Source: Lewinellaceae bacterium (GTDB taxonomy: Bacteria; Bacteroidota; Bacteroidia; Chitinophagales; Saprospiraceae). Taken from it: a stretch of DNA of 64,000 bases. The notes under the pieces were generated by a model. The model ran no database searches. It was not told where the DNA came from and worked only from the letters and a program-made list of their open reading frames with translations. Made by a program: the position numbers and the translations under genes. This document shows, in pieces, positions 1 through 8,542 of the stretch (the stretch's first letter is position 1; each line of letters opens with the position of its first letter). The stretch spans positions 372,001-436,000 of the forward strand of contig JACJYB010000001.1 in NCBI GenBank assembly GCA_020636355.1, read 5' to 3'.

Positions 1-2
1 TG

Positions 3-296
3 TGCATTGTAGGCGCTTATGCCATCAACCACGAGATCCGGGATATATGGGTGATGGCTGGAATGGGCGTATTGGCCTATGCGCTCAAGCGTGGTGGATT
101 TCCTCTGGCGCAGATCGTATTGGGCATGGTCCTGGGACCATTGCTGGAACAGAATTTCATGGTCAGCGCGATCAAATCCAGATGGGATATTACCAGCTTT
201 TTTGACCGACCGTTAGCGCTGGGGCTGATGCTGGCGACGTTGGTGATCATTGGGGTTGGAATCAGGTTTAAACATCGCGTTGGAGCAAATACCTGA
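3..296 (+). CDS. Tripartite tricarboxylate transporter permease, TctA family (C-terminal end only)
   Basis: The reading frame is open from the window edge and ends at TGA 294-296. The visible 97 residues start GAYAINHEIRDIWVMAGMGV and continue with GGFPLAQIVLGMVLGPLLEQN. This matches the final part of TctA-type large membrane permeases, where a GFP-x-AP/Q-xVLGxxLGP motif precedes the last helices. Two hydrophobic segments are visible, around GMGVLAYAL and near the C-terminus (LGLMLATLVIIGVGI). The family takes up tricarboxylates or other carboxylates together with a periplasmic binding protein and a small TctB subunit. Those partners would lie upstream, outside the window, so the substrate cannot be inferred. 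The next 244 bases hold no gene. Confidence 0.75.
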   Translation, partial: CIVGAYAINHEIRDIWVMAGMGVLAYALKRGGFPLAQIVLGMVLGPLLEQNFMVSAIKSRWDITSFFDRPLALGLMLATLVIIGVGIRFKHRVGANT

Positions 297-540
297 CCGG
301 TTGATCCCGAAATTATCCCGGAGAACTCCTTCCCTGGTATTGCTTTGATTTCATGCAAAGACAATAAGATGCCAATATTATATTGGATCATGACCCTTAG
401 TGCTCGAGGTGTCCTCTATTACGTAGTGTTTATCAATTCACCCTTCAACATTCACCCTTCAGCATTTCACCCAGCGTATCCCCCAATGCGGTTGAAGATC
501 ATCTCCGGCCTCCATGGTTTTTTTTCTGCTCCCAAAACCA

Positions 541-1293
541 TCAGTTGTGCCGTTCGGAAAACGGTGTACTGACGATGGGACAGGTAGTGACACAACCATA
601 CATTGGCCTCGGAATGACCAGGTAAGACTTGCCCGATGACTGGCGGCGTGTAAGCAGAGCCAGCCCGTCTTCGGTATTGGTGGCGATAGTTAATCCGTCC
701 CCTAACCTGGGCAGATAAAATCCCGTGATGGATTTGTTTTCTGTCGATGTGGTTACCATCCCATCGGATAGGAAAGGGGAGAGCATCTGGCTGCGGTCCT
801 CGCCACTTGCAAGTTGATCCAGGTTGAAAACCTGAGGGTGATCTTGCTTTTTGATACGCCTTAACTTATTCGATCCTGCCTGCTCCAGTGGTATTCCGGT
901 TTTAAAAAATAAATACCTGCCCTGATCTAGAAACCCCAGTCGTCGATAGACAGGCGCTCCCTGTTCAGTGGCTAATAGCCAAATCTGGGTTATACCCAGG
1001 CTATTCGCATGGTTGATCCCGTATTTAGTGAGTGTCTGGCCCAAGCCTTGACGTTGGTAATCCGGATGGACGATGATATTGCCCAGCCACGCCGTAGTGC
1101 CAAAACGGATCACTTCCCCGACACCGACAGGCAGTCCGTCTTCTCGTTTAATGACGTAGGCGAAGAAATATTCGTAACCAAGATGACGACTGAAGACCAG
1201 TCGGATATCATTCCAGTCTGGCGGTTGTAATGCCTCCAACAAGGGTATGTCCTGTCTGGTTAAAGGTGAAATTTGCCAAACAGGGGAACGCAT
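541..1293 (-). CDS. GNAT family N-acetyltransferase
   Basis: A 250-residue protein. The acetyl-CoA binding motif A of the GNAT fold is clear: beta-strand WLGNIIVHPDYQRQGLGQTL, with the Q-x-x-G-x-G pyrophosphate loop, at about residues 90-110, followed by GAPVYRRLGF near 135. GNAT enzymes transfer acetyl groups from acetyl-CoA to amines; the acceptor is unknown. The roughly 100 residues after the GNAT core (from about 150) form a second domain, which may be a degenerate second GNAT fold, as in other two-domain bacterial members. The start is the ATG at 1291-1293. It ends a few bases downstream of the stop of the BNR protein gene on the same strand, so the two may be cotranscribed. Confidence 0.8.
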   Translation of the reverse strand: MRSPVWQISPLTRQDIPLLEALQPPDWNDIRLVFSRHLGYEYFFAYVIKREDGLPVGVGEVIRFGTTAWLGNIIVHPDYQRQGLGQTLTKYGINHANSLGITQIWLLATEQGAPVYRRLGFLDQGRYLFFKTGIPLEQAGSNKLRRIKKQDHPQVFNLDQLASGEDRSQMLSPFLSDGMVTTSTENKSITGFYLPRLGDGLTIATNTEDGLALLTRRQSSGKSYLVIPRPMYGCVTTCPIVSTPFSERHN

Positions 1294-1296
1294 CGA

Positions 1297-3876
1297 TTAT
1301 TGCTTGAGAAATTTCCTGGTGAGATGAACCGCCAAACCTGCTGTTGTTTTGCCTTCCAGTACACAGGTGTACATGCCGGCAGGCAATGAAGCTACCGGGA
1401 CATGCACCTGTTGCTGTCCGGCAATCAATTCCTGGCTAACCGGAGCAATCGCCGGCTGCCCGGCCAGGTTGTAGATGACCACATGTCCGTAGACCCGCTC
1501 TCCGAGGTTCAGGTCCAGATTAAGTTCGTTCTGGACAGGGTTCGGGAATAGCTTCAACGTCGCATCGGTAACCCATTGAGGCTTGGTACTTGATGTCTGG
1601 TAGATCAGGTCCGTCTGATAAACCCCATTGCCATGCGTGGCCACACGCAATTTGCGATTGGAAGGTGATATGCTCAAATCCATCGCCATAGCTGTTTCCG
1701 GCATGCCCTGGTTAAAGGGCACCCAGCTTTGACCCTGGTCCAGGGAATAATAAACGCCGATATCGGTGCCGATATAAATGTGATCGGGCTGTTCCGGATC
1801 AATCAATACGGTATTCACCGGAATGTCCGGCAAATCGCCATCGATGGAGGTCCAGTGCTGGCCGTCATCAGCTGTCTTGAAGACATGCTTGGTATTGTAT
1901 CCGGCGAATACCACATAGGCTACCCGGGAATCCAACGGATGAATAGCCACATCCATAGCTATCCGGTTGGGCAGGTCTTCCATGATTTGCCAGGTGGTTC
2001 CATTGGAGGTCCGTAATACCTTTGCCGGTTCGCCATCCTTGGGTGCAGTACAGACATATAGCAGCGAAGGGTCCGAAGGGCCAATGGCGATATTGATGAC
2101 TACATTCTTGCCATCAATATTTTTGGAAAGGGTTTGCCAGTTTTCACCTCCGTTTTCGCTGACATAAAGTCCTTGCCGGGCAGCGTAAATGATGTTAGGA
2201 TCTGATGGCGCGAGTTCAAAAGGACCGTTAAAAGCAGTTTCTTCACCAAGTGCGGTAGGTGGCAGGATGGTATTAAAAGTCATGCCCCGGTCTTTGGAGC
2301 GGTAGAGGTACAGGTAATAGATCGAGCCGTATACGATGTTGTCGTTGAGGGGATGGATGGCCGTACTCATTCCGTCTCCACCGAGGATTTTTATCCATTC
2401 GAAGGTTCCGTCGTAAATGGCGCTACCGTTGTCCTGGAGACCCCCAATCGCAAAGTAAGGATCAGAAGATGAGCTGCTGAAATTGGCATAAAATTGAGCA
2501 GTCTGGTACCCGCCATTGCGGCCTGAAAATGTTGTTCCTCCATCGTCAGTTACAAAGATTCCTCCATCCGTAGCAAAATAAACACGGTCCGGATTGGAGG
2601 GGTCGATCACAGCCTTGTGAATATCGGCATGTACATATACCGGTACCGAACCTTCCTCTTCCAGGATCCCTACTTTTCCACTGCGATAAGCTTCCCAACT
2701 GGATAGATGAGAGACATTGGTGCCTTTGTTGGCAGACTTATAAACATCAATTCCTGTAATATAGCAGACGGCGGGGTCACGTGGGTCCACCACCAGATCA
2801 CACGAGTACCAGCCCTGCCACTGCGGAATATCCCGGTCGGAAACCTTCTTCCAGGTGTCACCGGTATTTTCGGACAGGAATAAACCGATACCTTGTTCGG
2901 CATTGGAAATGTAGGCATAGATTAATGTCGGATCGGAGGGAGCCAATGCCAGTGCAGCCCGGCCGGTATAATCTTTCGGTAAACCGGATGTGAGGTGGGC
3001 AAAATTTAATCCTCCATCCACCGAACGGTAAATACCACTGACATTTGCATTCAGGTAGGAGCCGTGGGAAACCAATATGATATTGGTATCTGCCGGATTG
3101 ATAATCAGGTCAACGGCCATAGATATTTGCCGGATCTGTTTCCAGTTTTTTCCTGCATTGTGGCTAACATAGACGCCCTCGGTCGTGGTAGCCCATACGG
3201 AGCGCGGATTCATCGGGTTAATGACGATATCCTGCACGCCGCGCATTTCTTTTTGACTCCAGTCCAGGCTCTTTTGCCAGCTTTTACCTCCATCGGTCGA
3301 CTTCAGGATGCCGATGCCGTAGGTGCCACGGGTGAAACGATCGTAAATACTTGGCATGGTCAGTTCCTGATTGTAAACTTCACCGGTGCCGATGTAGATT
3401 TCATCCGAATTTTGCGGATTGATGGCAATGCTTGATACTGATACTACCGGAAATCCCAGCGGCACTTGTTGCCAGCCAAATTCAAACTGGCCATTGCTTT
3501 TTAGCGATGACTTACCGGCGGTCGTCGACTTCCATAACCCCCCGCCGGCAGATCCGGCATAGATGACCGAAGAATTGTGCGGGTCTACCGCAATGGTGAG
3601 GGTACGTCCGCCGATGTTTTTAGGACCCATCGGTTCCCAGCCGGCAATATGCACTTCCTGGGGGCCACGGACCTCAAGTTGACGTTTCCTGGCCTGGAAG
3701 GCTTCCATGTAGGTTCGGGCGTAGAATTTGGTGTATGGATAGCTGCGCGATTGGGACCACCAGTCCAGCGATCTTGCTGCTCCGGACTGTCGCGGAAGAT
3801 GCGCTTTATCCTCCCGGTAACAACCAACCAATACCACTAGAATCATAACAACTGTTACCAACAAACGCTGCATCAT
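1297..3876 (-). CDS. Secreted BNR/sortilin-type beta-propeller protein with T9SS C-terminal sorting domain
   Basis: About 859 residues from the ATG at 3876; a longer frame exists upstream, but the two Met codons here directly precede the signal peptide (MMQRLLVTVVMILVVLVGC), so this start is chosen. The signal peptide ends in LVGC, a good lipobox. The body has many Asp-box (BNR) repeats such as STDGGKSWQ, SVDGGLNF, TDDGGTTF, SENGGENWQ and SLDQGQSWV, the pattern of VPS10/sortilin-like ten-bladed propellers. The last about 80 residues (LFPNPVQNELNLDL onward, ending HLTRKFLKQ) are a type A T9SS sorting domain, so the protein should reach the outer membrane surface or be released. Family members are found as secreted proteins of unknown ligand or as glycosidase-like proteins; no catalytic function can be assigned. 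Lipobox plus T9SS signal is an odd pair. Confidence 0.85.
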   Translation of the reverse strand: MMQRLLVTVVMILVVLVGCYREDKAHLPRQSGAARSLDWWSQSRSYPYTKFYARTYMEAFQARKRQLEVRGPQEVHIAGWEPMGPKNIGGRTLTIAVDPHNSSVIYAGSAGGGLWKSTTAGKSSLKSNGQFEFGWQQVPLGFPVVSVSSIAINPQNSDEIYIGTGEVYNQELTMPSIYDRFTRGTYGIGILKSTDGGKSWQKSLDWSQKEMRGVQDIVINPMNPRSVWATTTEGVYVSHNAGKNWKQIRQISMAVDLIINPADTNIILVSHGSYLNANVSGIYRSVDGGLNFAHLTSGLPKDYTGRAALALAPSDPTLIYAYISNAEQGIGLFLSENTGDTWKKVSDRDIPQWQGWYSCDLVVDPRDPAVCYITGIDVYKSANKGTNVSHLSSWEAYRSGKVGILEEEGSVPVYVHADIHKAVIDPSNPDRVYFATDGGIFVTDDGGTTFSGRNGGYQTAQFYANFSSSSSDPYFAIGGLQDNGSAIYDGTFEWIKILGGDGMSTAIHPLNDNIVYGSIYYLYLYRSKDRGMTFNTILPPTALGEETAFNGPFELAPSDPNIIYAARQGLYVSENGGENWQTLSKNIDGKNVVINIAIGPSDPSLLYVCTAPKDGEPAKVLRTSNGTTWQIMEDLPNRIAMDVAIHPLDSRVAYVVFAGYNTKHVFKTADDGQHWTSIDGDLPDIPVNTVLIDPEQPDHIYIGTDIGVYYSLDQGQSWVPFNQGMPETAMAMDLSISPSNRKLRVATHGNGVYQTDLIYQTSSTKPQWVTDATLKLFPNPVQNELNLDLNLGERVYGHVVIYNLAGQPAIAPVSQELIAGQQQVHVPVASLPAGMYTCVLEGKTTAGLAVHLTRKFLKQ

Positions 3877-3948
3877 CTTTGGATTACAATTTCGATTTTG
3901 TAAAGGGTGAAAACAATCTATTGACAGGGATGGCTTCTGAACGCGCGA

Positions 3949-3956
3949 CAAAAATA
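3949..3956 (-). promoter_or_regulatory. Possible Bacteroidota -7 element for the BNR gene
   Basis: On the minus strand this reads TATTTTTG, a full match to the Bacteroidota -7 consensus TAnnTTTG. It lies about 75 bases before the chosen ATG of the BNR protein. I see no clear TTG/TTTG -33 box at the usual distance, so support is moderate. Confidence 0.35.
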
Positions 3957-4050
3957 GAAATCTTTTTAATTGTTGTTCCTGTAATATCCGTCAATTCACC
4001 CGAATAAGGCAAAACAAATGCTAAAAATAGTTAATATGGAATTGGGTATG

Positions 4051-4104
4051 AGGTACGGGGTGTGAGGTGAGGGGTGTGAGGTGATGGTGCGGGGTGTGAT
4101 ACGA
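4051..4104. repeat. G-rich degenerate tandem repeat in the 340-base gap 3877-4216
   Basis: Imperfect copies of a unit close to GGGGTGTGAGGTGA follow each other (GGGGTGTGAGGTGA, GGGGTGTGAGGTGA, then GGTGCGGGGTGTGA). The plus strand has three GGGG runs and many GG doublets and the minus strand is C-rich, unlike the AT-rich bases on either side. No gene is seen in this gap; it separates the divergent BNR gene (minus) and the helicase gene (plus). Confidence 0.7.
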
Positions 4105-4216
4105 TGAGATGGCAGGGCATAGCTCATCGACAAGGAGTTTGTCATAAACCCATTAACCTATTAACTAATAAGCTTCAATAATTCCTATCTTAACCTGTTT
4201 ATCCTAAATCAAACCG

Positions 4217-7200
4217 ATGGCACTTCCCATTCATCAACTGATCATCAAGGAGTTGGGTCAAATACGTTCCCGGCCTGACATGCCTGTCACCGAACGCATA
4301 CGAATTACCTATCAGGTCTTTACCTACGTTTTTTTTCATACCACCCAACAAGAACGGTTGTACTTTTCCACGCTTTTCGCCCGTATGGCCTATGTATTGA
4401 CGAAGCAGCAGGTTGGTAAGAAAGAACAGTATTTATTGCACCGTTTCCGCCATTACGCTCAGGCCGTAATTCGCGGAGAATCAGTAGATAGGGCATTGGA
4501 CGACATCTATGTCATGGGGCTGTATGCATTGGGCGTCGTACTCACCGAAGTCCTCAAAATATCATTGCCATTTGAACATCGTGTAGAAGCCGATCCAGCG
4601 TGGTGGGAAGACCAGTCCACCTACGAAGCGATAGACTTTAAGGCTTCCATCCGGGTATTGGTCACCGGGTTAGGGCCGGATCCGGACACTTTGACCGGGT
4701 ACACCGATGGGCAGCCGGAACAAAAGCGGATCATTCGGTATCAGGAGTCGGGTCGCAATGAATTGTTTTCTGGACCAATCGGGTCTATGGAAGCTTTTCA
4801 GTTATGGCCCATAACCATGAATCTTTTGGAAGTAGAGGTAGACCGCGATGGCACCCTGCACCCTGCCCAATTTATTTTTGAGCCGGACTACCTCGTGGAT
4901 ATTACGTCCATATCTGAAACCTTTCAGCCACAGGGAGCGGATGCTATGGCCTACCTGCTGAAGAAATTTATTCCCATGGATAGCTCGCCAGCCCTCATGC
5001 TTGGAAATATCGCCAATTTTTTCCTGGACGAACTGATCACCTTCCAGCACGGGAAATTTGATGAACTGTTTAAAAGGGTCTTCCACCTGAACCCGCTGGC
5101 CTTTGCTGCCATGGATAACGACACCTTGCGTAGCCTGATGCGCGACGCCAAACAGCATTTCTTTCGTCTTAAGACGGTCGTTAATGAGCTGCTTCCGTCT
5201 ATTGGAATACCAATTCGAAAGGTATTGTTGGAGCCAACATTCTTTTCCGAACGGTATGGCATCCAGGGACGACTCGATCTGTTTTTTCGGGAAGGTCAGA
5301 AAACAGAAATCATTGAATTAAAAAGCGGAGCTCCTTTTCGAGCCAATGCTTATGGGCTAAGCTCAAATCACTATGCACAGACTTTGTTGTACGACTTATT
5401 GGTCAAGTCTGTTTTTTCCATTAAACAAGCCAACAACTACATTTTATATTCCAAAGTAGATGATAAACCGTTGAAGTATGCGCCGGTCGTAAAATCCCTG
5501 CAGCTTGAGGCGATGAATGTTCGCAATGAATTGGTCGTCCTGGAAAAGCGCTGGATGCACCTGGATCCTGCGGGCGAGGACCGGAGTTTTGGAGGATATA
5601 TTAGCCGTGACCTGCAAACCATGTCCGGATTTGCACGTACCAATCTTGCCTCCTTACAGGATTTCTATGCAAATCTGGACGCTCTGGAAAAGCGATACCT
5701 ATTGCATTTCATACGTTTCATTGCTACGGAACATCACCTGGCCAAGACCGGATTACAGGGAAACCAGGAGGTGAATGGTCTCGCCTCCCTTTGGCTGAAT
5801 GCTGTTGAAGAGAAGGAAGATCAGTATGCTATCCTGGGCAAACTGACCTTTCACCGGGCGCATCGCCAGACCGATGAAACACCTATCCTTATTTTCCATC
5901 GTACGGAAGGCACTAACCCATTGGCCAACTTTCGTCAGGGAGATATTTGTGTACTCTATCCGGAGAGTGATCAGCAACCCAGTGTCCTGCACCACCAGGT
6001 TTTTAAATCCACCATCGTACGTATTACCCAGGAAGAGGTTCATGTACGGCTTCGCAATCAAATGACCGAATTCGAGTTATTCACTTCCTTTGCTTTCTGG
6101 AATATGGAGCGGGATCTGATCGATGGCAGTTTCAATGCACAGTATCAGGGATTGTATGAGTGGGGCGTAGCACCACCCAAGCTTCGGCAGCTGTGGCTGG
6201 GTCGTCGCCCTCCGGAGCAACCGGTTCACTTTCAACATAGTCCTTCTCCCGGTCTGACCCGACAACAACAAAACCTGGTTCAACAGGCGCTCGATGCGAG
6301 CGAATATTTTCTGGTTTGGGGGCCGCCGGGTACCGGGAAGACCAGCACCTTATTGCGAGCAGTTTGTGAAGCATACCTGCAGAAGGATAATCATCGGATC
6401 TTGTTACTGGCTTATACCAACCGGGCGGTAGATGAAATGTGTGCAGCTTTGGAGACTTTGTCAGGAGCCAATGCGCATCAATACTTCAGGATAGGTTCTC
6501 GCTATTCAACGCATCCAGCTTACCGGTCTTGGTTGCTGGATCACAAAATAGAAAAGATGGAAACCCGGCAGGAGCTGGTTCACTGGTTGCGTCAACAACG
6601 CATCATTGTAGGCACCGTCGCTTCCCTGCAAAGTAAACGCGAACTTTTTAGTTTACTGGATTTCCAGGTCGCCATCGTGGACGAGGCAAGTCAAATCCTT
6701 GACCCCTATCTGCTGGGAATGGCGACTAAAGTGCCCAAATGGATTTTGATTGGCGACCATCAACAGCTCCCGGCGGTAGTTGTCCAGCCGGCAAAAGACA
6801 GTCAGGTCTTGGATCACGATCTGGAAAGCCTGGAAGTACGCAATCTCAGAGATTCCCTGTTTGAGCGGCTTTATCGGAGAGCAACCCGATCCGGATGGGA
6901 CTGGGCTTATGCTCAATTGCGACAACAAGGCCGGATGCACCGGGAGATCATGGCTTTTCCAAGCGCCTATTTTTACCAGAACACGCTGGAATTGCTGGAC
7001 ATAAACCCTGAGCTCACCAAAAGACTCACCGGACCCATTCCATGGAAGGCGCCGGCGTTAGCCGATCCGTTGATCGATGCACTATCGACCCATCGCATGA
7101 TCTATATACCTGCCCCGGTGGACCTGGAAGACCACCAAAAGACTAATCGGTACGAAGCGAAAGCCGTCCGCTTGTGTGTCCAGGCTTACACAAGGTTGTT

Positions 7201-7606
7201 TAAGCACAATTTTTTACCCTGGGAAGATGAAAATGTATTGGGGGTGATCACTCCATACCGGGCCCAGATTGCGGTAATCCGCCAGGAATTGGACCAGGCG
7301 GAAATGCACAAGCCTTTAATCACCATAGATACGGTGGAGCGCTACCAGGGAGGAGCACGTGATATTGTTTTGATTTCCCTGTGTACCAATCACTTAAGGC
7401 AGTTGGAGTCCCTGGTGTCCATGTCAGAAGAAGGCGTCGACCGGAAGCTGAATGTTGCCTTGACCAGGGCGCGACAGCAAATAGTCCTGATTGGTAATCC
7501 TGAAATTTTGCAGGAAAATGAGGTCTATTCCGCACTACTGGCACATTGTTTTACCCTGCAACTCGGCTTGGGTGATATCGATCACGGACTGGCAACGGAT
7601 GGATGA
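4217..7606 (+). CDS. Dna2-like nuclease-helicase (PD-(D/E)XK plus SF1B helicase)
   Basis: An intact 1129-residue protein. Residues about 348-390 carry a RecB/Dna2-type PD-(D/E)XK nuclease core: GRLDLFF with Asp354, then IIELK with Glu367 and Lys369, then HYAQTLLYD with Gln388. The C-terminal half is an SF1 UPF1/Dna2-type helicase: Walker A GPPGTGKT (702-709), Walker B VAIVDEAS (Asp822-Glu823), motif III LIGDHQQLPA, motif V ERYQGGARDIV and motif VI LNVALTRARQQIVLIG. Such proteins bind single-stranded ends or flaps, translocate 5'-3' and cut DNA in replication or repair; some act in phage defence. The iron-sulfur cysteines that flank the nuclease of Dna2, AddB and Cas4 are not visible. The first about 330 residues match nothing I recognise. 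It stands alone between short unrelated genes, so context does not fix the role. Confidence 0.85.
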   Translation: MALPIHQLIIKELGQIRSRPDMPVTERIRITYQVFTYVFFHTTQQERLYFSTLFARMAYVLTKQQVGKKEQYLLHRFRHYAQAVIRGESVDRALDDIYVMGLYALGVVLTEVLKISLPFEHRVEADPAWWEDQSTYEAIDFKASIRVLVTGLGPDPDTLTGYTDGQPEQKRIIRYQESGRNELFSGPIGSMEAFQLWPITMNLLEVEVDRDGTLHPAQFIFEPDYLVDITSISETFQPQGADAMAYLLKKFIPMDSSPALMLGNIANFFLDELITFQHGKFDELFKRVFHLNPLAFAAMDNDTLRSLMRDAKQHFFRLKTVVNELLPSIGIPIRKVLLEPTFFSERYGIQGRLDLFFREGQKTEIIELKSGAPFRANAYGLSSNHYAQTLLYDLLVKSVFSIKQANNYILYSKVDDKPLKYAPVVKSLQLEAMNVRNELVVLEKRWMHLDPAGEDRSFGGYISRDLQTMSGFARTNLASLQDFYANLDALEKRYLLHFIRFIATEHHLAKTGLQGNQEVNGLASLWLNAVEEKEDQYAILGKLTFHRAHRQTDETPILIFHRTEGTNPLANFRQGDICVLYPESDQQPSVLHHQVFKSTIVRITQEEVHVRLRNQMTEFELFTSFAFWNMERDLIDGSFNAQYQGLYEWGVAPPKLRQLWLGRRPPEQPVHFQHSPSPGLTRQQQNLVQQALDASEYFLVWGPPGTGKTSTLLRAVCEAYLQKDNHRILLLAYTNRAVDEMCAALETLSGANAHQYFRIGSRYSTHPAYRSWLLDHKIEKMETRQELVHWLRQQRIIVGTVASLQSKRELFSLLDFQVAIVDEASQILDPYLLGMATKVPKWILIGDHQQLPAVVVQPAKDSQVLDHDLESLEVRNLRDSLFERLYRRATRSGWDWAYAQLRQQGRMHREIMAFPSAYFYQNTLELLDINPELTKRLTGPIPWKAPALADPLIDALSTHRMIYIPAPVDLEDHQKTNRYEAKAVRLCVQAYTRLFKHNFLPWEDENVLGVITPYRAQIAVIRQELDQAEMHKPLITIDTVERYQGGARDIVLISLCTNHLRQLESLVSMSEEGVDRKLNVALTRARQQIVLIGNPEILQENEVYSALLAHCFTLQLGLGDIDHGLATDG

Positions 7607-7608
7607 TC

Positions 7609-7616
7609 TATCTTTG
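7609..7616 (+). promoter_or_regulatory. Possible -7 element for the rhodanese gene
   Basis: TATCTTTG fully matches TAnnTTTG and lies 29 bases before the chosen ATG at 7645, a normal distance. It starts just after the helicase stop codon. No good TTG was found at the -33 position. Confidence 0.4.
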
Positions 7617-7644
7617 TTCTAAATAACAATCATTGCTAAAATCT

Positions 7645-7917
7645 ATGAAACAGGAACAATTATCACATGCAACCGTAATCGATGTCAGAGAACCATTTGA
7701 GTTTTTCTTCGGACACGTCAAAGGATCGATCAACATTCCCCTGGGAAGTCTGACCGGCAGACTGGACGAGCTGAAGCAAATGAAAAAACCTTTGGTCTTC
7801 ATCTGTGCTTCCGGCAACCGGAGCGGACAAGCTGTAGCCTTCCTGCAAAACCAGGGCTGGAAAGATGTATACAATGGTGGCGGCTGGAGGGAATATCAGC
7901 AACGTGTTGCTGCCTAA
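7645..7917 (+). CDS. Single-domain rhodanese-like protein
   Basis: 90 residues from the ATG at 7645; a TTG at 7633 in the same frame would add four residues but lacks support. The protein is one rhodanese domain: VIDVREPFEFFFGHVKGSIN near the N-terminus and the active-site loop CASGNRSG, where Cys is the persulfide-carrying nucleophile, followed by GGWREYQ at the end. Such small cytoplasmic rhodaneses carry sulfane sulfur for thiol or cofactor chemistry; the acceptor is unknown. The gene is monocistronic here: a -7-like element precedes it and a strong terminator follows 30 bases after the stop. Confidence 0.9.
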   Translation: MKQEQLSHATVIDVREPFEFFFGHVKGSINIPLGSLTGRLDELKQMKKPLVFICASGNRSGQAVAFLQNQGWKDVYNGGGWREYQQRVAA

Positions 7918-7947
7918 AAACCGACAGATCAAGTAATTCGTATAATT

Positions 7948-7979
7948 CCCGGTGCCATTTTGGTGCCGGGATTTTTTTT
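7948..7979 (+). terminator. Rho-independent terminator after the rhodanese gene
   Basis: A nine-pair stem (CCCGGTGCC with GGTGCCGGG, two of the pairs G-T) closes a five-base loop and is followed by ATTTTTTTT. It sits 30 bases after the rhodanese stop codon. Confidence 0.9.
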
Positions 7980-8064
7980 GCTCTTTGCTCTTCCGGGATA
8001 ATTTATTGGAGCGGTATTGCACGTTATTGCTAAAAAGAAGAAATTCAGGGCATTAAATCCTGTG

Positions 8065-8538
8065 ATGGCTTCGAAAAATACATTGACAAGGGCCATAATT
8101 CTAACCGGGTTGCTGGCCGGGACATTGGATATTACCGCCGCGACGATTCAATTTTATCTGGTTACCGGGAAAGGCCCTGAAGTGATCTTACGCTACATTG
8201 CCGGGGCATTATTTGGTGCAGAGGTGGTTAATAATCAGCCGGTTATGCCGATTATCGGATTGGTGATGCATTATTGCATTGCGATGACGTTTACCGCATT
8301 TTATTATTGGGTTTATCCCCGCATGGCTTGTTTGGGTAAAAAATGGTGGGTTAATGGCATCGTATACGGCTTGTTGGTGTGGATTGTAATGAATGTGCTG
8401 CTGGTTCCCTTAACCCGTATCGGCCACCGTCCTTTTCATTTAAACAACGTCCTGATCGGTGCTGGCATTCTGGTGATTTGCATTGGTATTCCTATCGCCT
8501 ATTTTTCACATCGCTTTTATTCCCGGCGGATGGTCTGA
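8065..8538 (+). CDS. Conserved four-helix membrane protein of unknown function
   Basis: 157 residues from the ATG at 8065; the frame extends upstream to a TTG at 8017, but that stretch is basic and unlike a membrane-protein start. Four hydrophobic segments are visible: ILTGLLAGTLDITAATIQF, PVMPIIGLVMHYCIAMTF, GIVYGLLVWIVMNVLLVPL and NVLIGAGILVICIGIPIAYF. A charged tail (HRFYSRRMV) follows. I recognise the pattern (GLLAGTLDI near the start, a loop of about 20 residues with a FGAE element) from uncharacterised inner-membrane proteins of Bacteroidota but cannot name a function. It converges with the feo operon, whose last gene ends four bases away on the other strand. Confidence 0.7.
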   Translation: MASKNTLTRAIILTGLLAGTLDITAATIQFYLVTGKGPEVILRYIAGALFGAEVVNNQPVMPIIGLVMHYCIAMTFTAFYYWVYPRMACLGKKWWVNGIVYGLLVWIVMNVLLVPLTRIGHRPFHLNNVLIGAGILVICIGIPIAYFSHRFYSRRMV

Positions 8539-8542
8539 GTAG

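Noticed and set aside
4217..7606. Multi-gene phage-defence island around the nuclease-helicase
   Set aside because: Neighbours are a rhodanese, a BNR protein and an acetyltransferase; I see no toxin, methylase, integrase or other defence gene.
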